A stretch of 64,000 bases of DNA, from assembly GCF_002934685.1 (NCBI RefSeq), contig NZ_NKHL01000118.1, positions 195,496 to 259,495 of the forward strand, read 5' to 3'. This stretch comes from Pseudomonas bohemica (GTDB lineage Bacteria > Pseudomonadota > Gammaproteobacteria > Pseudomonadales > Pseudomonadaceae). How positions within the stretch are numbered: position 1 is the first letter of the stretch; each line of letters opens with the position of its first letter. Below the pieces are notes generated by a model. That model did not search any database and was not told the origin of the DNA. It saw nothing but the letters and a program-made list of their open reading frames with translations. Below, piece by piece: positions 27,316-34,918 of the stretch. Both the position numbers and the translations under genes were made by a program.

Positions 27316-27789
27316 TCAGAGGCTGTCGTGCAGATTCCCGCGCAGCCCCAGCAGATCTTTTTGCAACGCTTTTAGCTGCTCGACCGTGATCCCGCTTGCC
27401 GCAAGGATGCACTGCGGGATGTCCTGCGCCTTCTTGTGCAGCGCTTTACCTTGCTCGGTGAGGTGCAGCAGCACCACGCGCTCGTCTTCCTTGCTGCGGG
27501 TCCGGCTGATCAGGCCCTCGGCTTCCAGGCGCTTGAGCAGCGGGGTCAAGGAACCAGGATCGGTCAGCAAGCGCACGCTGACTTCTCCTACCGTCAGACC
27601 ATCGCCTTCCCACAACACCAGCATGGCCAGATACTGTGGATAGGTCAGGTTCAACGCCTGAAGCAGGGGCTTGTACACCTTGGTCATCATCAATGACGTG
27701 GAATACAGGGCGAAACACAACTGGTTATCCAGCAGCAGGTTTTCGCAACTGCCAGCGCCAGCGGTGGTGGAGCTATCGTCGGCGTTCAT
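27316..27789 (-). CDS. ohrR: MarR-family peroxide sensor OhrR
   Basis: The 157-residue protein is a MarR-family repressor. The redox-sensing cysteine is C25 in LDNQLCFALYSTSLMMTK, the position that defines OhrR. The winged helix covers about residues 48-105 (LTVGEVSVRLLTDPGSLTPLLKRLEAEGLISR, then the wing KEDERVVLLHLT). When organic hydroperoxide oxidises the cysteine the protein leaves DNA and ohr is expressed. GAGGACC precedes ATG 27789. It has an N-terminal extension of about ten residues compared with short OhrR proteins. Confidence 0.94.
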   Translation of the reverse strand: MNADDSSTTAGAGSCENLLLDNQLCFALYSTSLMMTKVYKPLLQALNLTYPQYLAMLVLWEGDGLTVGEVSVRLLTDPGSLTPLLKRLEAEGLISRTRSKEDERVVLLHLTEQGKALHKKAQDIPQCILAASGITVEQLKALQKDLLGLRGNLHDSL

Positions 27790-27822
27790 GGGAAGGTCCT
27801 CGGTGAATCGGATGGATGGCTA

Positions 27823-27830
27823 ATTTAGTG
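27823..27830. promoter_or_regulatory. OhrR half-site-like sequence upstream of ohrR
   Basis: ATTTAGTG here repeats the half-site of the dyad upstream of ohr. It is followed at a distance by CTTTAATGCAC. It would allow autoregulation of ohrR. Evidence is only the shared 8-mer and position. Confidence 0.35.
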
Positions 27831-28030
27831 CTCTGATCTTTAATGCACCAGATAATTTCGGTGATCACTGCACAGTTGCTGTCTATCGTCAGTCCACGCG
27901 AGCCGCTGAGGTATGAAACACGATTCGTGAATCGACTCATCACGATTCGTTAATGGTATCGACGTTCTGCGGATTTCCTCGACCCGTCTGACTGCGTAGC
28001 ATGCGCGCAGGATCGAATAGAGGACCGGGT

Positions 28031-28780
28031 GTGATCGTTGATGTCGTGATGTATCTGCTGCTTGGCGCGGCCATGGGCACCCTGGGCGGGCTGTTCGGAA
28101 TTGGTGGCGGCCTGGTAGCGATTCCTGCTCTGGGGGTGCTGTTCGGCCTGGATCAACAGCTGGCTCAGGGCACGGCGCTGCTGATGGTGTTGCCCAACGT
28201 GCTGCTGGCGTTATGGCGCTACAACCAGCGCAACCGGATTTCCGTACGCAACGCGATGATGCTGATCGTGCCGAGCTTCACGGTCTCGTGGCTGACATCG
28301 TTGTGGGCAGTGCGAATCGAGGCCCAAAGCATGCGCATCGGTTTCGTCGGCTTCCTCATCGTGCTAACGCTGTTCAACCTGATCCAGATGTACTGGCGCA
28401 AAGGCAACGCCGGCGCCGAGTTGCGCCACGGCAAATGGCTATGGGTGCTGGGCCTGGGTTCCGGTGTTACGGCGGGTATGTTCGGCGTGGGCGGTGGGGT
28501 GATCGCGACGCCGATTCTGACCGGCATCTTCGGCGCGACCCAGGTGGCTGCCCAAGGCTTGGCATTGGCGTTGGCCGCGCCTGCCACGGTCATCACCATG
28601 ACAACCTACGCGCTGCACGGCCACGTTGACTGGCTGATGGGCATCCCGCTGGCGATCGGTGGCCTGGCCAGTATCAGTTGGGGCGTGGCGCTGGCCCATA
28701 GCATGCCCGAGCGCCTGCTGCGTTCGCTGTTCTGTGTGTTCCTGGTGCTGTGCGCGATCATGCTGTGCTTCAGGATCTGA
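28031..28780 (+). CDS. TauE/SafE-family membrane exporter
   Basis: The protein (249 residues from GTG 28031) has eight predicted membrane helices in two similar halves, each opening with the family glycine motif (GTLGGLFGIGGGLVAIP and GVTAGMFGVGGGVIATP). TauE/SafE proteins move sulfite, sulfoacetate or related organic anions. GAGG lies seven bases before GTG 28031. The upstream ATG at 28001 gives a 259-residue alternative without a better ribosome site. It converges with a LysR gene, ending only six bases before it. Substrate unknown. Confidence 0.87.
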   Translation: MIVDVVMYLLLGAAMGTLGGLFGIGGGLVAIPALGVLFGLDQQLAQGTALLMVLPNVLLALWRYNQRNRISVRNAMMLIVPSFTVSWLTSLWAVRIEAQSMRIGFVGFLIVLTLFNLIQMYWRKGNAGAELRHGKWLWVLGLGSGVTAGMFGVGGGVIATPILTGIFGATQVAAQGLALALAAPATVITMTTYALHGHVDWLMGIPLAIGGLASISWGVALAHSMPERLLRSLFCVFLVLCAIMLCFRI

Positions 28781-28786
28781 CGAATC

Positions 28787-29641
28787 CTAGAGCTTGAAAC
28801 CCTCGGCGATGTGATCGGCCAGACACTCGGTGATCGGCGACGGATTGTTCGGGTTACGCAGCAGGACGATGCTGGCCGAGGGCAGCGATGGCAGCCCTTC
28901 AGCTTCACCGAGAACGCGCAAATCCGGGGTAATCAAGCTCTCAAGTTGAGCGGTCACCGCCAGGCCCGCGCTCACCACCGCCATGATCGCCGCCAGACTG
29001 GCGCTGGTGTACGCCATTCGATATTCACGACCTGACGCATCCAGTGCATTGCTCGCCCACAACCGGCAGAAACAGTCACTGTTGAACATCGCCAGCGGAA
29101 TCGGCGTTTGTTCATGCGGGCAGAACCCCAAAGCCTCTGCCCATACGAAGCGCTCTTGACGCAGGATCTGTCCGATTTCCTTGCCCGGCTCGCGTGTGAC
29201 GATGCTCAGATCCAGGTCCTGACGTTGCAGCAGTTGCGCCGATGACTCGCAATGCACCTCTATCTGAATCAACGGATAGGCTTGGGCGAAACGCGAGAGG
29301 ATGCCCGGCAGAAAGCGCATGACGTAATCGTCCGGTGTGCCGATCTTCACTGTGCCGATCATGTGCGGCTGGCGCAGAGTGTTGAACACCTCGCTGTGCA
29401 GTTTGAGGATGCGCCGGGCGTAACCCAGCAGCACCTGGCCCTCGGCAGTCAGGTTCAGCACTCGGCCGTCTTTCTGGAAAAGCGGGCGCTGGACCACGTC
29501 ATCTTCCAGGCGCTTCATCTGCATGCTGACCGCTGATTGGGTGCGGTTCACGACTTCGCCTGCCCTGGTGAAACCGCCCTGATCGGCGATGGCGACGAAA
29601 GTGCGCAGCAGTTCGCTGTCAATACTTGGATAGGTGACCAT
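28787..29641 (-). CDS. LysR-family transcriptional regulator
   Basis: A 284-residue LysR regulator with a winged helix at about residues 8-66 (LLRTFVAIADQGGFTRAGEVVNRTQSAVSMQMKRLE) and a two-lobed effector domain. GGGAGAT at suitable spacing supports ATG 29641 over the upstream frame beginning 29677. Its gene converges with TauE/SafE and is divergent from the small DUF1127 gene 94 bp away. It might control either neighbour. The effector is unknown. Confidence 0.88.
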   Translation of the reverse strand: MVTYPSIDSELLRTFVAIADQGGFTRAGEVVNRTQSAVSMQMKRLEDDVVQRPLFQKDGRVLNLTAEGQVLLGYARRILKLHSEVFNTLRQPHMIGTVKIGTPDDYVMRFLPGILSRFAQAYPLIQIEVHCESSAQLLQRQDLDLSIVTREPGKEIGQILRQERFVWAEALGFCPHEQTPIPLAMFNSDCFCRLWASNALDASGREYRMAYTSASLAAIMAVVSAGLAVTAQLESLITPDLRVLGEAEGLPSLPSASIVLLRNPNNPSPITECLADHIAEGFKL

Positions 29642-29735
29642 TGCATCAATCTCCCAGATGCAGTGCATCAGAAACATTCGCTGGATTGATCTTAAGGCCG
29701 GGCAGAGAATCTAGCCATCCCACTTGGAGGGCAAG

Positions 29736-29972
29736 ATGATGAAAGGTCAAAAAGGCTATGTGCTTGTATTGAAAACCCTGTCCCGCCACTCGGTCGTCGA
29801 ACGCGGCTGGCGCGCTGTCATCGCGCGTATCGCTCGCTGGCGCAAGGTGTACCGCCAGCGTATAGAACTGGGCAGCCTCAGCGATGATGCGCTCAGGGAC
29901 ATTGGCCTGAGCCGCGCCGATGTCTACCAGGAAACCGAGCGGCCGTTCTGGGACGATCCGATGAAGCACTGA
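29736..29972 (+). CDS. DUF1127 small protein
   Basis: A 78-residue protein preceded by a strong GGAGGG ribosome site. The arginine-rich DUF1127 motif occupies about residues 28-66 (WRAVIARIARWRKVYRQRIELGSLSDDALRDIGLSRADV). Small DUF1127 proteins bind RNA or act in stress and phosphate-related control in other bacteria; for this one the role is unknown. The gene is divergent from a LysR regulator and is followed at once by a class B palindrome. Confidence 0.88.
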   Translation: MMKGQKGYVLVLKTLSRHSVVERGWRAVIARIARWRKVYRQRIELGSLSDDALRDIGLSRADVYQETERPFWDDPMKH

Positions 29973-29983
29973 GTGTGAGGTGT

Positions 29984-30050
29984 CGTAGCTGCAGGGCTTG
30001 CGGGCGGTAGCGTCGTTGCACGCACGACAGCCCGCAAGCCGTGCAGCTAC
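29984..30050. repeat. REP inverted pair, class B variant
   Basis: GTAGCTGCAGGGCTTGCGGGC faces GCCCGCAAGCCGTGCAGCTAC. It starts 11 bases after the DUF1127 stop, so in RNA it would form a 3' hairpin on that short transcript. Confidence 0.88.
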
Positions 30051-30100
30051 ACCTGCAGAGTGGGATCAGGTAGTTTTGCGGTTCGACCAGGAGGTCCCGA

Positions 30101-31348
30101 ATGCCCGCAGAACTGCCCATCCAACAAAAAATATCCATCAAACAGGCCCGTCGTCTGACGCTGTCGGCCCAGGGTTTCAATGGTCGTCAGCCGCCTGCGA
30201 TGATCACTTCCCGACATGTCACGCAACTGATCGAGCGCCTCGGCGTGCTGCAGATCGATTCGGTCAACGCGCTGGTGCGTTCGCACTACCTGCCTTTGTA
30301 TTCACGCCTGGGCAACTACTCGCAAAAGCTGCTGGATCAGGCCGCGTGGAGTCAGGGGCGGCAACGCAAACTCTTCGAATACTGGGGACATGAGGCGTCG
30401 TTGCTGCCGGTCGAATTGTATCCGCTGATGCGCTGGCGCATGCAGCGGGCGTCTCAGGGACAAGGCATCTATCAGGGGATGGCCAAATTCGGTCGTGAAC
30501 AGCAAACGACGATTGCCCGCGTGTTGCAGGCCGTTCGTGAGCAGGGGGCGCTGGGGGCGGGCACGCTCAATACGCGTCAGGAGCGCGCGGGGCCATGGTG
30601 GGACTGGAGCGCGGAAAAGATTGCTCTGGAATGGCTGTTTGCCGCCGGGGAAGTGACAGTCGCCGGGCGCCGGGGCTTCGAGCGGCTGTATGACTTGCCG
30701 GAGCGAGTACTGCCGTCCGCCATCATCAATCACCCGGCGTTGAGCGAAGCCGACGCCCAACGCGATCTGCTGTTGCATGCGGTCAAGGCACTGGGCGTCG
30801 GCACCGAGAAGGACATTCGCGATTACTTCCGCCAGGACCCGGCGCCGGCCAAGGCAGGGCTGGCAGAACTGTTGGAGCAGGGCGCGATCGAGCGGGTTCA
30901 GGTGCAAGGCTGGAAACAGCCCGCGTATGCCCTGCCGCAATTCAAAGTGCCGCGAAAAATCACTGCCAGTGCCTTGTTGTCGCCCTTCGATTCGCTGATC
31001 TGGGAGCGGGCGCGCACCGAGCGGTTGTTCGACTTCCACTACCGTCTCGAAATCTATACCCCGGCTCACAAGCGCATTTACGGCTACTACGTGTTGCCGT
31101 TTCTGCACCATGAATGCATTGCCGCGCGAATCGACCTGCGGGCCGAACGGGCCGCAGGGCGGCTGGCGGTACATGCCGTGCATGAAGAGGAGCCGAGGTT
31201 GGACGAGGAGGGGATGCACGCGCTGGCTGTCAATTTACGGCAGCTGGCGGATTGGCTCGGATTGCCGCAAGTGCTGATCAATTGCCAGCGCGCCAGTGCG
31301 GCAAGATTACGACTGGCGTTTGTAAGCCATGGCCTGCATCACCTGTGA
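30101..31348 (+). CDS. Winged-helix DNA glycosylase, AlkX/YcaQ family
   Basis: The 415-residue protein is a HTH_42 (YcaQ/AlkX-type) protein. These DNA glycosylases unhook interstrand crosslinks. The family motif QIDSVNALVRSHYLPLYSRLG (about residues 48-68) contains the QxD residues thought to be catalytic. Three winged-helix units follow, with FEYWGHEASLLP and DLPERVLP, and the C-terminus has ALLSPFDSLIWERARTERLF. AGGAGG precedes ATG 30101. It is a single gene between REP elements, likely a stand-alone repair function. Confidence 0.88.
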   Translation: MPAELPIQQKISIKQARRLTLSAQGFNGRQPPAMITSRHVTQLIERLGVLQIDSVNALVRSHYLPLYSRLGNYSQKLLDQAAWSQGRQRKLFEYWGHEASLLPVELYPLMRWRMQRASQGQGIYQGMAKFGREQQTTIARVLQAVREQGALGAGTLNTRQERAGPWWDWSAEKIALEWLFAAGEVTVAGRRGFERLYDLPERVLPSAIINHPALSEADAQRDLLLHAVKALGVGTEKDIRDYFRQDPAPAKAGLAELLEQGAIERVQVQGWKQPAYALPQFKVPRKITASALLSPFDSLIWERARTERLFDFHYRLEIYTPAHKRIYGYYVLPFLHHECIAARIDLRAERAAGRLAVHAVHEEEPRLDEEGMHALAVNLRQLADWLGLPQVLINCQRASAARLRLAFVSHGLHHL

Positions 31349-31382
31349 ACCCGGCGCCACGGCACGGCTCGGCAGTGAACCC

Positions 31383-31470
31383 GTGGGAGCGCGCTTGCCC
31401 GCGATAGGTTGCTACCGCCGGCATTGATAGGTGGCCCGCTGAATTTTTCGCGGGCAAGCGCGCTCCTGCA
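31383..31470. repeat. REP inverted pair, class A
   Basis: CGTGGGAGCGCGCTTGCCCG faces CGCGGGCAAGCGCGCTCCTG. It lies between the convergent glycosylase and DAHP synthase genes, four bases before the latter's stop codon. Confidence 0.9.
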
Positions 31471-31473
31471 ATT

Positions 31474-32820
31474 TCAACGCCGCACCTGCTTCAACGTCTC
31501 AGCAATCAAAAACGCCAGCTCAAGGGACTGATCGGCGTTCATCCGCGGGTCACAGTGAGTGTGGTAGCGGTCCGACAAGCCGTCTTCGGTAATCGGACGT
31601 GCGCCGCCGATGCATTCGGTGACGTTCTGTCCGGTCATCTCGATGTGGATGCCACCCGCGTACGTACCTTCGGCCTGATGCACCTGGAAGAACTGCTTCA
31701 CCTCGCCAAGAATCTGCGCAAAGTCGCGGGTCTTGTAGCCGCTGCTGGCCTTGATCGTATTGCCATGCATCGGGTCCGAACTCCACAGCACCTTCTTGCC
31801 TTCGCGCTCTACCGCACGAATCAGCCCCGGCAAATGATCGCCGACCTTGTTCGCGCCCATCCGCGCGATCAGGTTCAGGCGTCCCGGGTCGTTATCCGGG
31901 TTGAGAATGTCGATCAGGCGAATCAGATCGTCGGTGTTCATGCTCGGTCCGACTTTCACGCCGATCGGGTTTTTCACCCCGCGCAAGAATTCGACGTGAG
32001 CGCCGTCCAGCTGACGGGTGCGGTCGCCGATCCACAGCATGTGCGCCGAGCAATCGTAGAAATCGTTGGTCAGGCTGTCGCGACGCACGAAGGCTTCTTC
32101 GTAGTTGAGCAGCAGGGCTTCGTGGGCGGTGAAGAAACTGGTCTCGCGCAGTTGCGGCGAGGTGTCCATGCCACAGGCGCGCATGAAGGCCAGGGTTTCA
32201 TCGATGCGGTCGGCAAGCTGGCTGTACTTTTCCGAGAGGGCAGAGCCGGCGATGAAGTCCAGGTTCCACTGGTGCACCTGATGCAGATCGGCAAACCCGC
32301 CTTGGGCGAACGCACGCAGCAGGTTCAGGGTCGCGGTGGACTGGTGGTAGGCCTGCAGCAGGCGATCGGGGTCAGGCACGCGGCTTTTCTCATCGAAACC
32401 GATACCGTTGACGATGTCGCCACGGTAGGCGGGCAAGGTCACGCCGTCCACGGTTTCGTCATTGGAAGAGCGCGGCTTGGCGAACTGACCGGCCATGCGC
32501 CCGACCTTGACCACCGGGCAGCCTGCGGCGAAGGTCATGACGATTGCCATCTGCAGCAACACTTTGAAGGTGTCGCGGATCTTCGCGGCGGAGAATTCGA
32601 CGAAGCTCTCGGCGCAATCGCCACCTTGCAACAGGAACGCCCGACCCTCGGTCACCTCGGCGAACTGGCGACGCAGTTCGCGCGCTTCACCGGCAAACAC
32701 CAGCGGCGGATAACCGGCCAGCGTCTGTTCTACCCGCTGTACGTGCGAGGCGTCGGGGTATTGGGGTTGTTGCTGGATAGGCAGACTCCGCCAGCTGTCG
32801 GGGCTCCAGGGTTGGCTCAT
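31474..32820 (-). CDS. Class II DAHP synthase (3-deoxy-7-phosphoheptulonate synthase)
   Basis: The 448-residue enzyme is a type II (plant-like) DAHP synthase. It condenses phosphoenolpyruvate with erythrose 4-phosphate in the first step of the shikimate pathway. Recognisable parts are FLLQGGDCAESF, VVKVGRMAGQFAKPRS, LPAYRGDIVNG, HEALLLNYEEAF, GVKVGPSM and WSSDPMHGNT, which hold the metal- and phosphate-binding residues. It is full length and lies opposite a divergent SAM/spermidine-synthase-like gene. P. aeruginosa has such enzymes for both primary and phenazine metabolism; no phenazine genes are nearby, so a primary role is likely. Confidence 0.94.
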   Translation of the reverse strand: MSQPWSPDSWRSLPIQQQPQYPDASHVQRVEQTLAGYPPLVFAGEARELRRQFAEVTEGRAFLLQGGDCAESFVEFSAAKIRDTFKVLLQMAIVMTFAAGCPVVKVGRMAGQFAKPRSSNDETVDGVTLPAYRGDIVNGIGFDEKSRVPDPDRLLQAYHQSTATLNLLRAFAQGGFADLHQVHQWNLDFIAGSALSEKYSQLADRIDETLAFMRACGMDTSPQLRETSFFTAHEALLLNYEEAFVRRDSLTNDFYDCSAHMLWIGDRTRQLDGAHVEFLRGVKNPIGVKVGPSMNTDDLIRLIDILNPDNDPGRLNLIARMGANKVGDHLPGLIRAVEREGKKVLWSSDPMHGNTIKASSGYKTRDFAQILGEVKQFFQVHQAEGTYAGGIHIEMTGQNVTECIGGARPITEDGLSDRYHTHCDPRMNADQSLELAFLIAETLKQVRR

Positions 32821-32943
32821 GGTGAACTCTAATTCAGGGCAATCGGACGGCCATGTTAGCAGTTCATTTCGATAATTTGCGTGACCTGCAGGGGCGCCTG
32901 GCCGACAATCCGCGCGCCATCAGGATTTATCGAGAGAGCAGTA

Positions 32944-33699
32944 ATGACCGAGGAGCGTGTAGAGCGCGTGCTGGCTGAAGTCCATGATGACTTCGGGATG
33001 ATCCGCGTACTGGAAGTGGAGGACTACCGCTTCCTGGAGTTCGGCGACGCCATCGAGCAGAGCTGCACGTTCACGGCCGATCCGGCGTGGCTGGAATATG
33101 ACTACACCCGCGCCATGCTCATCGGCGCACTGTGCCACGCGGCGCCCGAAAGCGCGCTGTTCATGGGGCTCGGCGCCGGTACGCTGACCCAGGCATGCCT
33201 GAAATTTCTGCCGCTCGACGACGTCGAAGCCATCGAACTGCGCCCGGACGTGCCGCGTCTGGCCATGGAGTACATGGGCCTGTCAGACGATCCGCGACTC
33301 TACATCCGCATCGGCGATGCGTTGGAATTGCTGCCCACAGCGGAAAGCGCCGACCTGATCTTCGTCGACCTTTACACCGACACCGGTCCGGCGGTAGGGC
33401 ATCTGGCGTGGGGCTTTCTGGAAAAATGCCAGCAGCGCCTGAACCCCGGCGGCTGGCTGATCATCAACCAATGGGCCTCCGACGATGGCAAGCCGCTGGG
33501 TGCAGCGTTGCTGCGTGGCCTGTATCACCGGCACTACTGGGAGCTGCCGGTGAAGGAGGGCAACGTGATCCTCATCGTGCCCGCCGATCTGGATCAGACA
33601 CTGGACATGCAGGCGCTGATCGAGCGCGCTGAAGCCCTCTCGCCGAAACTGGGGTATTCACTGTTGCCGCTGATCAAGGCGGTGCGCCCGGCGACCTGA
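32944..33699 (+). CDS. Spermidine-synthase-like SAM-fold protein
   Basis: A 251-residue protein with the spermidine-synthase type of Rossmann fold. Its pieces are EYDYTRAMLIGAL, the glycine motif FMGLGAGTLTQACLKF (about residues 72-87), VEAIELRPDVPRLA, and SADLIFVDLYTD, where spermidine synthases have their catalytic aspartate. It is shorter than classical SpeE and lacks its N-terminal beta domain, so the polyamine role is unproven. ATG 32944 has GAGAG upstream and is preferred over the frame from 32881. It is divergent from the DAHP synthase and convergent with the broken enoyl-CoA hydratase. Confidence 0.82.
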   Translation: MTEERVERVLAEVHDDFGMIRVLEVEDYRFLEFGDAIEQSCTFTADPAWLEYDYTRAMLIGALCHAAPESALFMGLGAGTLTQACLKFLPLDDVEAIELRPDVPRLAMEYMGLSDDPRLYIRIGDALELLPTAESADLIFVDLYTDTGPAVGHLAWGFLEKCQQRLNPGGWLIINQWASDDGKPLGAALLRGLYHRHYWELPVKEGNVILIVPADLDQTLDMQALIERAEALSPKLGYSLLPLIKAVRPAT

Positions 33700-33709
33700 A
33701 CGGCGTTGG

Positions 33710-34500
33710 TCATTGACCCGTGAACTGCGCCGGCCTGCCTTCGATCCAGGCGCGCAGGCCTTCCTTGGCATCCTCGCTGGACATCACTTGCTTCATCTGC
33801 GCCGGTAATTGCAACGCCGCCGCATCTTCGCCCTCGCGCACGGCCTGACGTGCCGAGGCAAGCGTGGCCTTGACGCCCAGGGGCGCCCGCTCGGCAATGC
33901 GACCCGCCAGATGCAGCGCGCACGGCAGCAGGTCTTCGTAGGCCATGACTTCCTGCACCAGCCCCATGCGCAATGCCTCGTGAGCGTCGAACTCGTCGCC
34001 GGTCAGCAGCCAGCGCATCGCGTTGCCCCAGCCGGCGATCTGCTGCATGCGCAACGTCGCCCCGCCAAACGCGAACAAGCCGCGCTGGACTTCGATCTGC
34101 GAAAAGCGTGCGTTGCTCGCGCACAGGTTGATGTCGGCCGCCAGCATCAGTTCGATGCCCAGCGTCAGGCAGTAGCCCTGCACTGCGACGATCACTGGTT
34201 TGGTGACCCGAGGCCCTGCGAAAACGCCCCACGGGTCGTAGCCGCCTTGGGGCAGTTGCCAGCCGTTGACCAGGGTCGAGCCGGTCTCGGCCATGTCCAG
34301 GCCGCCGGTGAAATGTCTCCGTGAGCGAACACCACCGCTACCCGGGCCTGTTCGTTGCGCTCGAACTCACCGTACGCAAGGCTCAGTTGATTGAGCATTT
34401 CCATGTCGAAAGCGTTGCGCTTGGCCACGCGGTCCAGTCCGATGAGCATGATGGGGCCGCGTTGTTCCCGGCTGACGTGGCCTTTGATCGAAGAGGTCAT
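33710..34500 (-). pseudogene. Enoyl-CoA hydratase/isomerase broken by a one-base frameshift
   Basis: The N-terminal frame (ATG 34500: MTSSIKGHVSREQRGPIMLI ... VVFAHGD) and the C-terminal frame (MAETGSTLVNGWQLPQGG ... RPAQFTGQ) are pieces of one crotonase. Adding one C at about 34314/34315 joins them as FAHGDHFTGGLDMAETG, giving 263 residues, the normal length. The second half keeps the oxyanion region QGYCLTLGIELMLAADINL and the FSQIEVQRGLFAFGG loop. As written the protein would stop early. It may be a pseudogene or a sequencing error. The substrate is unknown. Confidence 0.82.
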
Positions 34501-34918
34501 GTCGATAATCCTGCGTGCTGAGGAGGAGTGGAGGGTGTGGGCTGCCTGACTGATGAAGTGAATCGTTTAAGCTCCCGCCGCCAGTAATACCGGGCTCTTG
34601 AAAAATAGACACAGACACAGGTTTGCGCAAAACCTGTGTCAGATGGACGTAAGGTGTTCTTTAACTGAAAAAAATCCTCACTTTTTCCGGCAATTCCGGT
34701 ATAGTGCGCGCCGGCCTTTCATAGGGCCCTCGTCACGGTATGGGTTTGCGAAGCCTTCTTCGCAAGCTGGTTCCCACACGAACTATCCTTGACGATCCAT
34801 TCATCAATACGTTTTCGCAAATCCCCGCCGACAAAGCAGCCAGGGTGACTCTAGGGTCTTACACGGCACGCGCAGCTTTGAAGCATGGGTCTTTGCGGAT
34901 GCACTCAGAGGCAGACCC
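34501..34918. promoter_or_regulatory. deaD upstream region with promoter, dyad and long leader
   Basis: This 418-bp gap holds an 11-bp perfect dyad (GACACAGGTTT, GCGCA, then its reverse complement) at 34614-34640 and a TATAGT -10 box at 34700-34705 with only a weak -35. Transcription from there would give a leader of more than 200 bases before the deaD start. The leader contains a class C palindrome at 34738-34779 with the hairpin TTGCGAAG / CTTCGCAA. Long structured leaders are common on cold-shock helicase mRNAs. No gene is seen here. Confidence 0.5.

Noticed and set aside
29984..30050. Intrinsic terminator for the DUF1127 gene
   Set aside because: The strong stem has no T-run and matches the class B palindrome family, so it is listed as a repeat.
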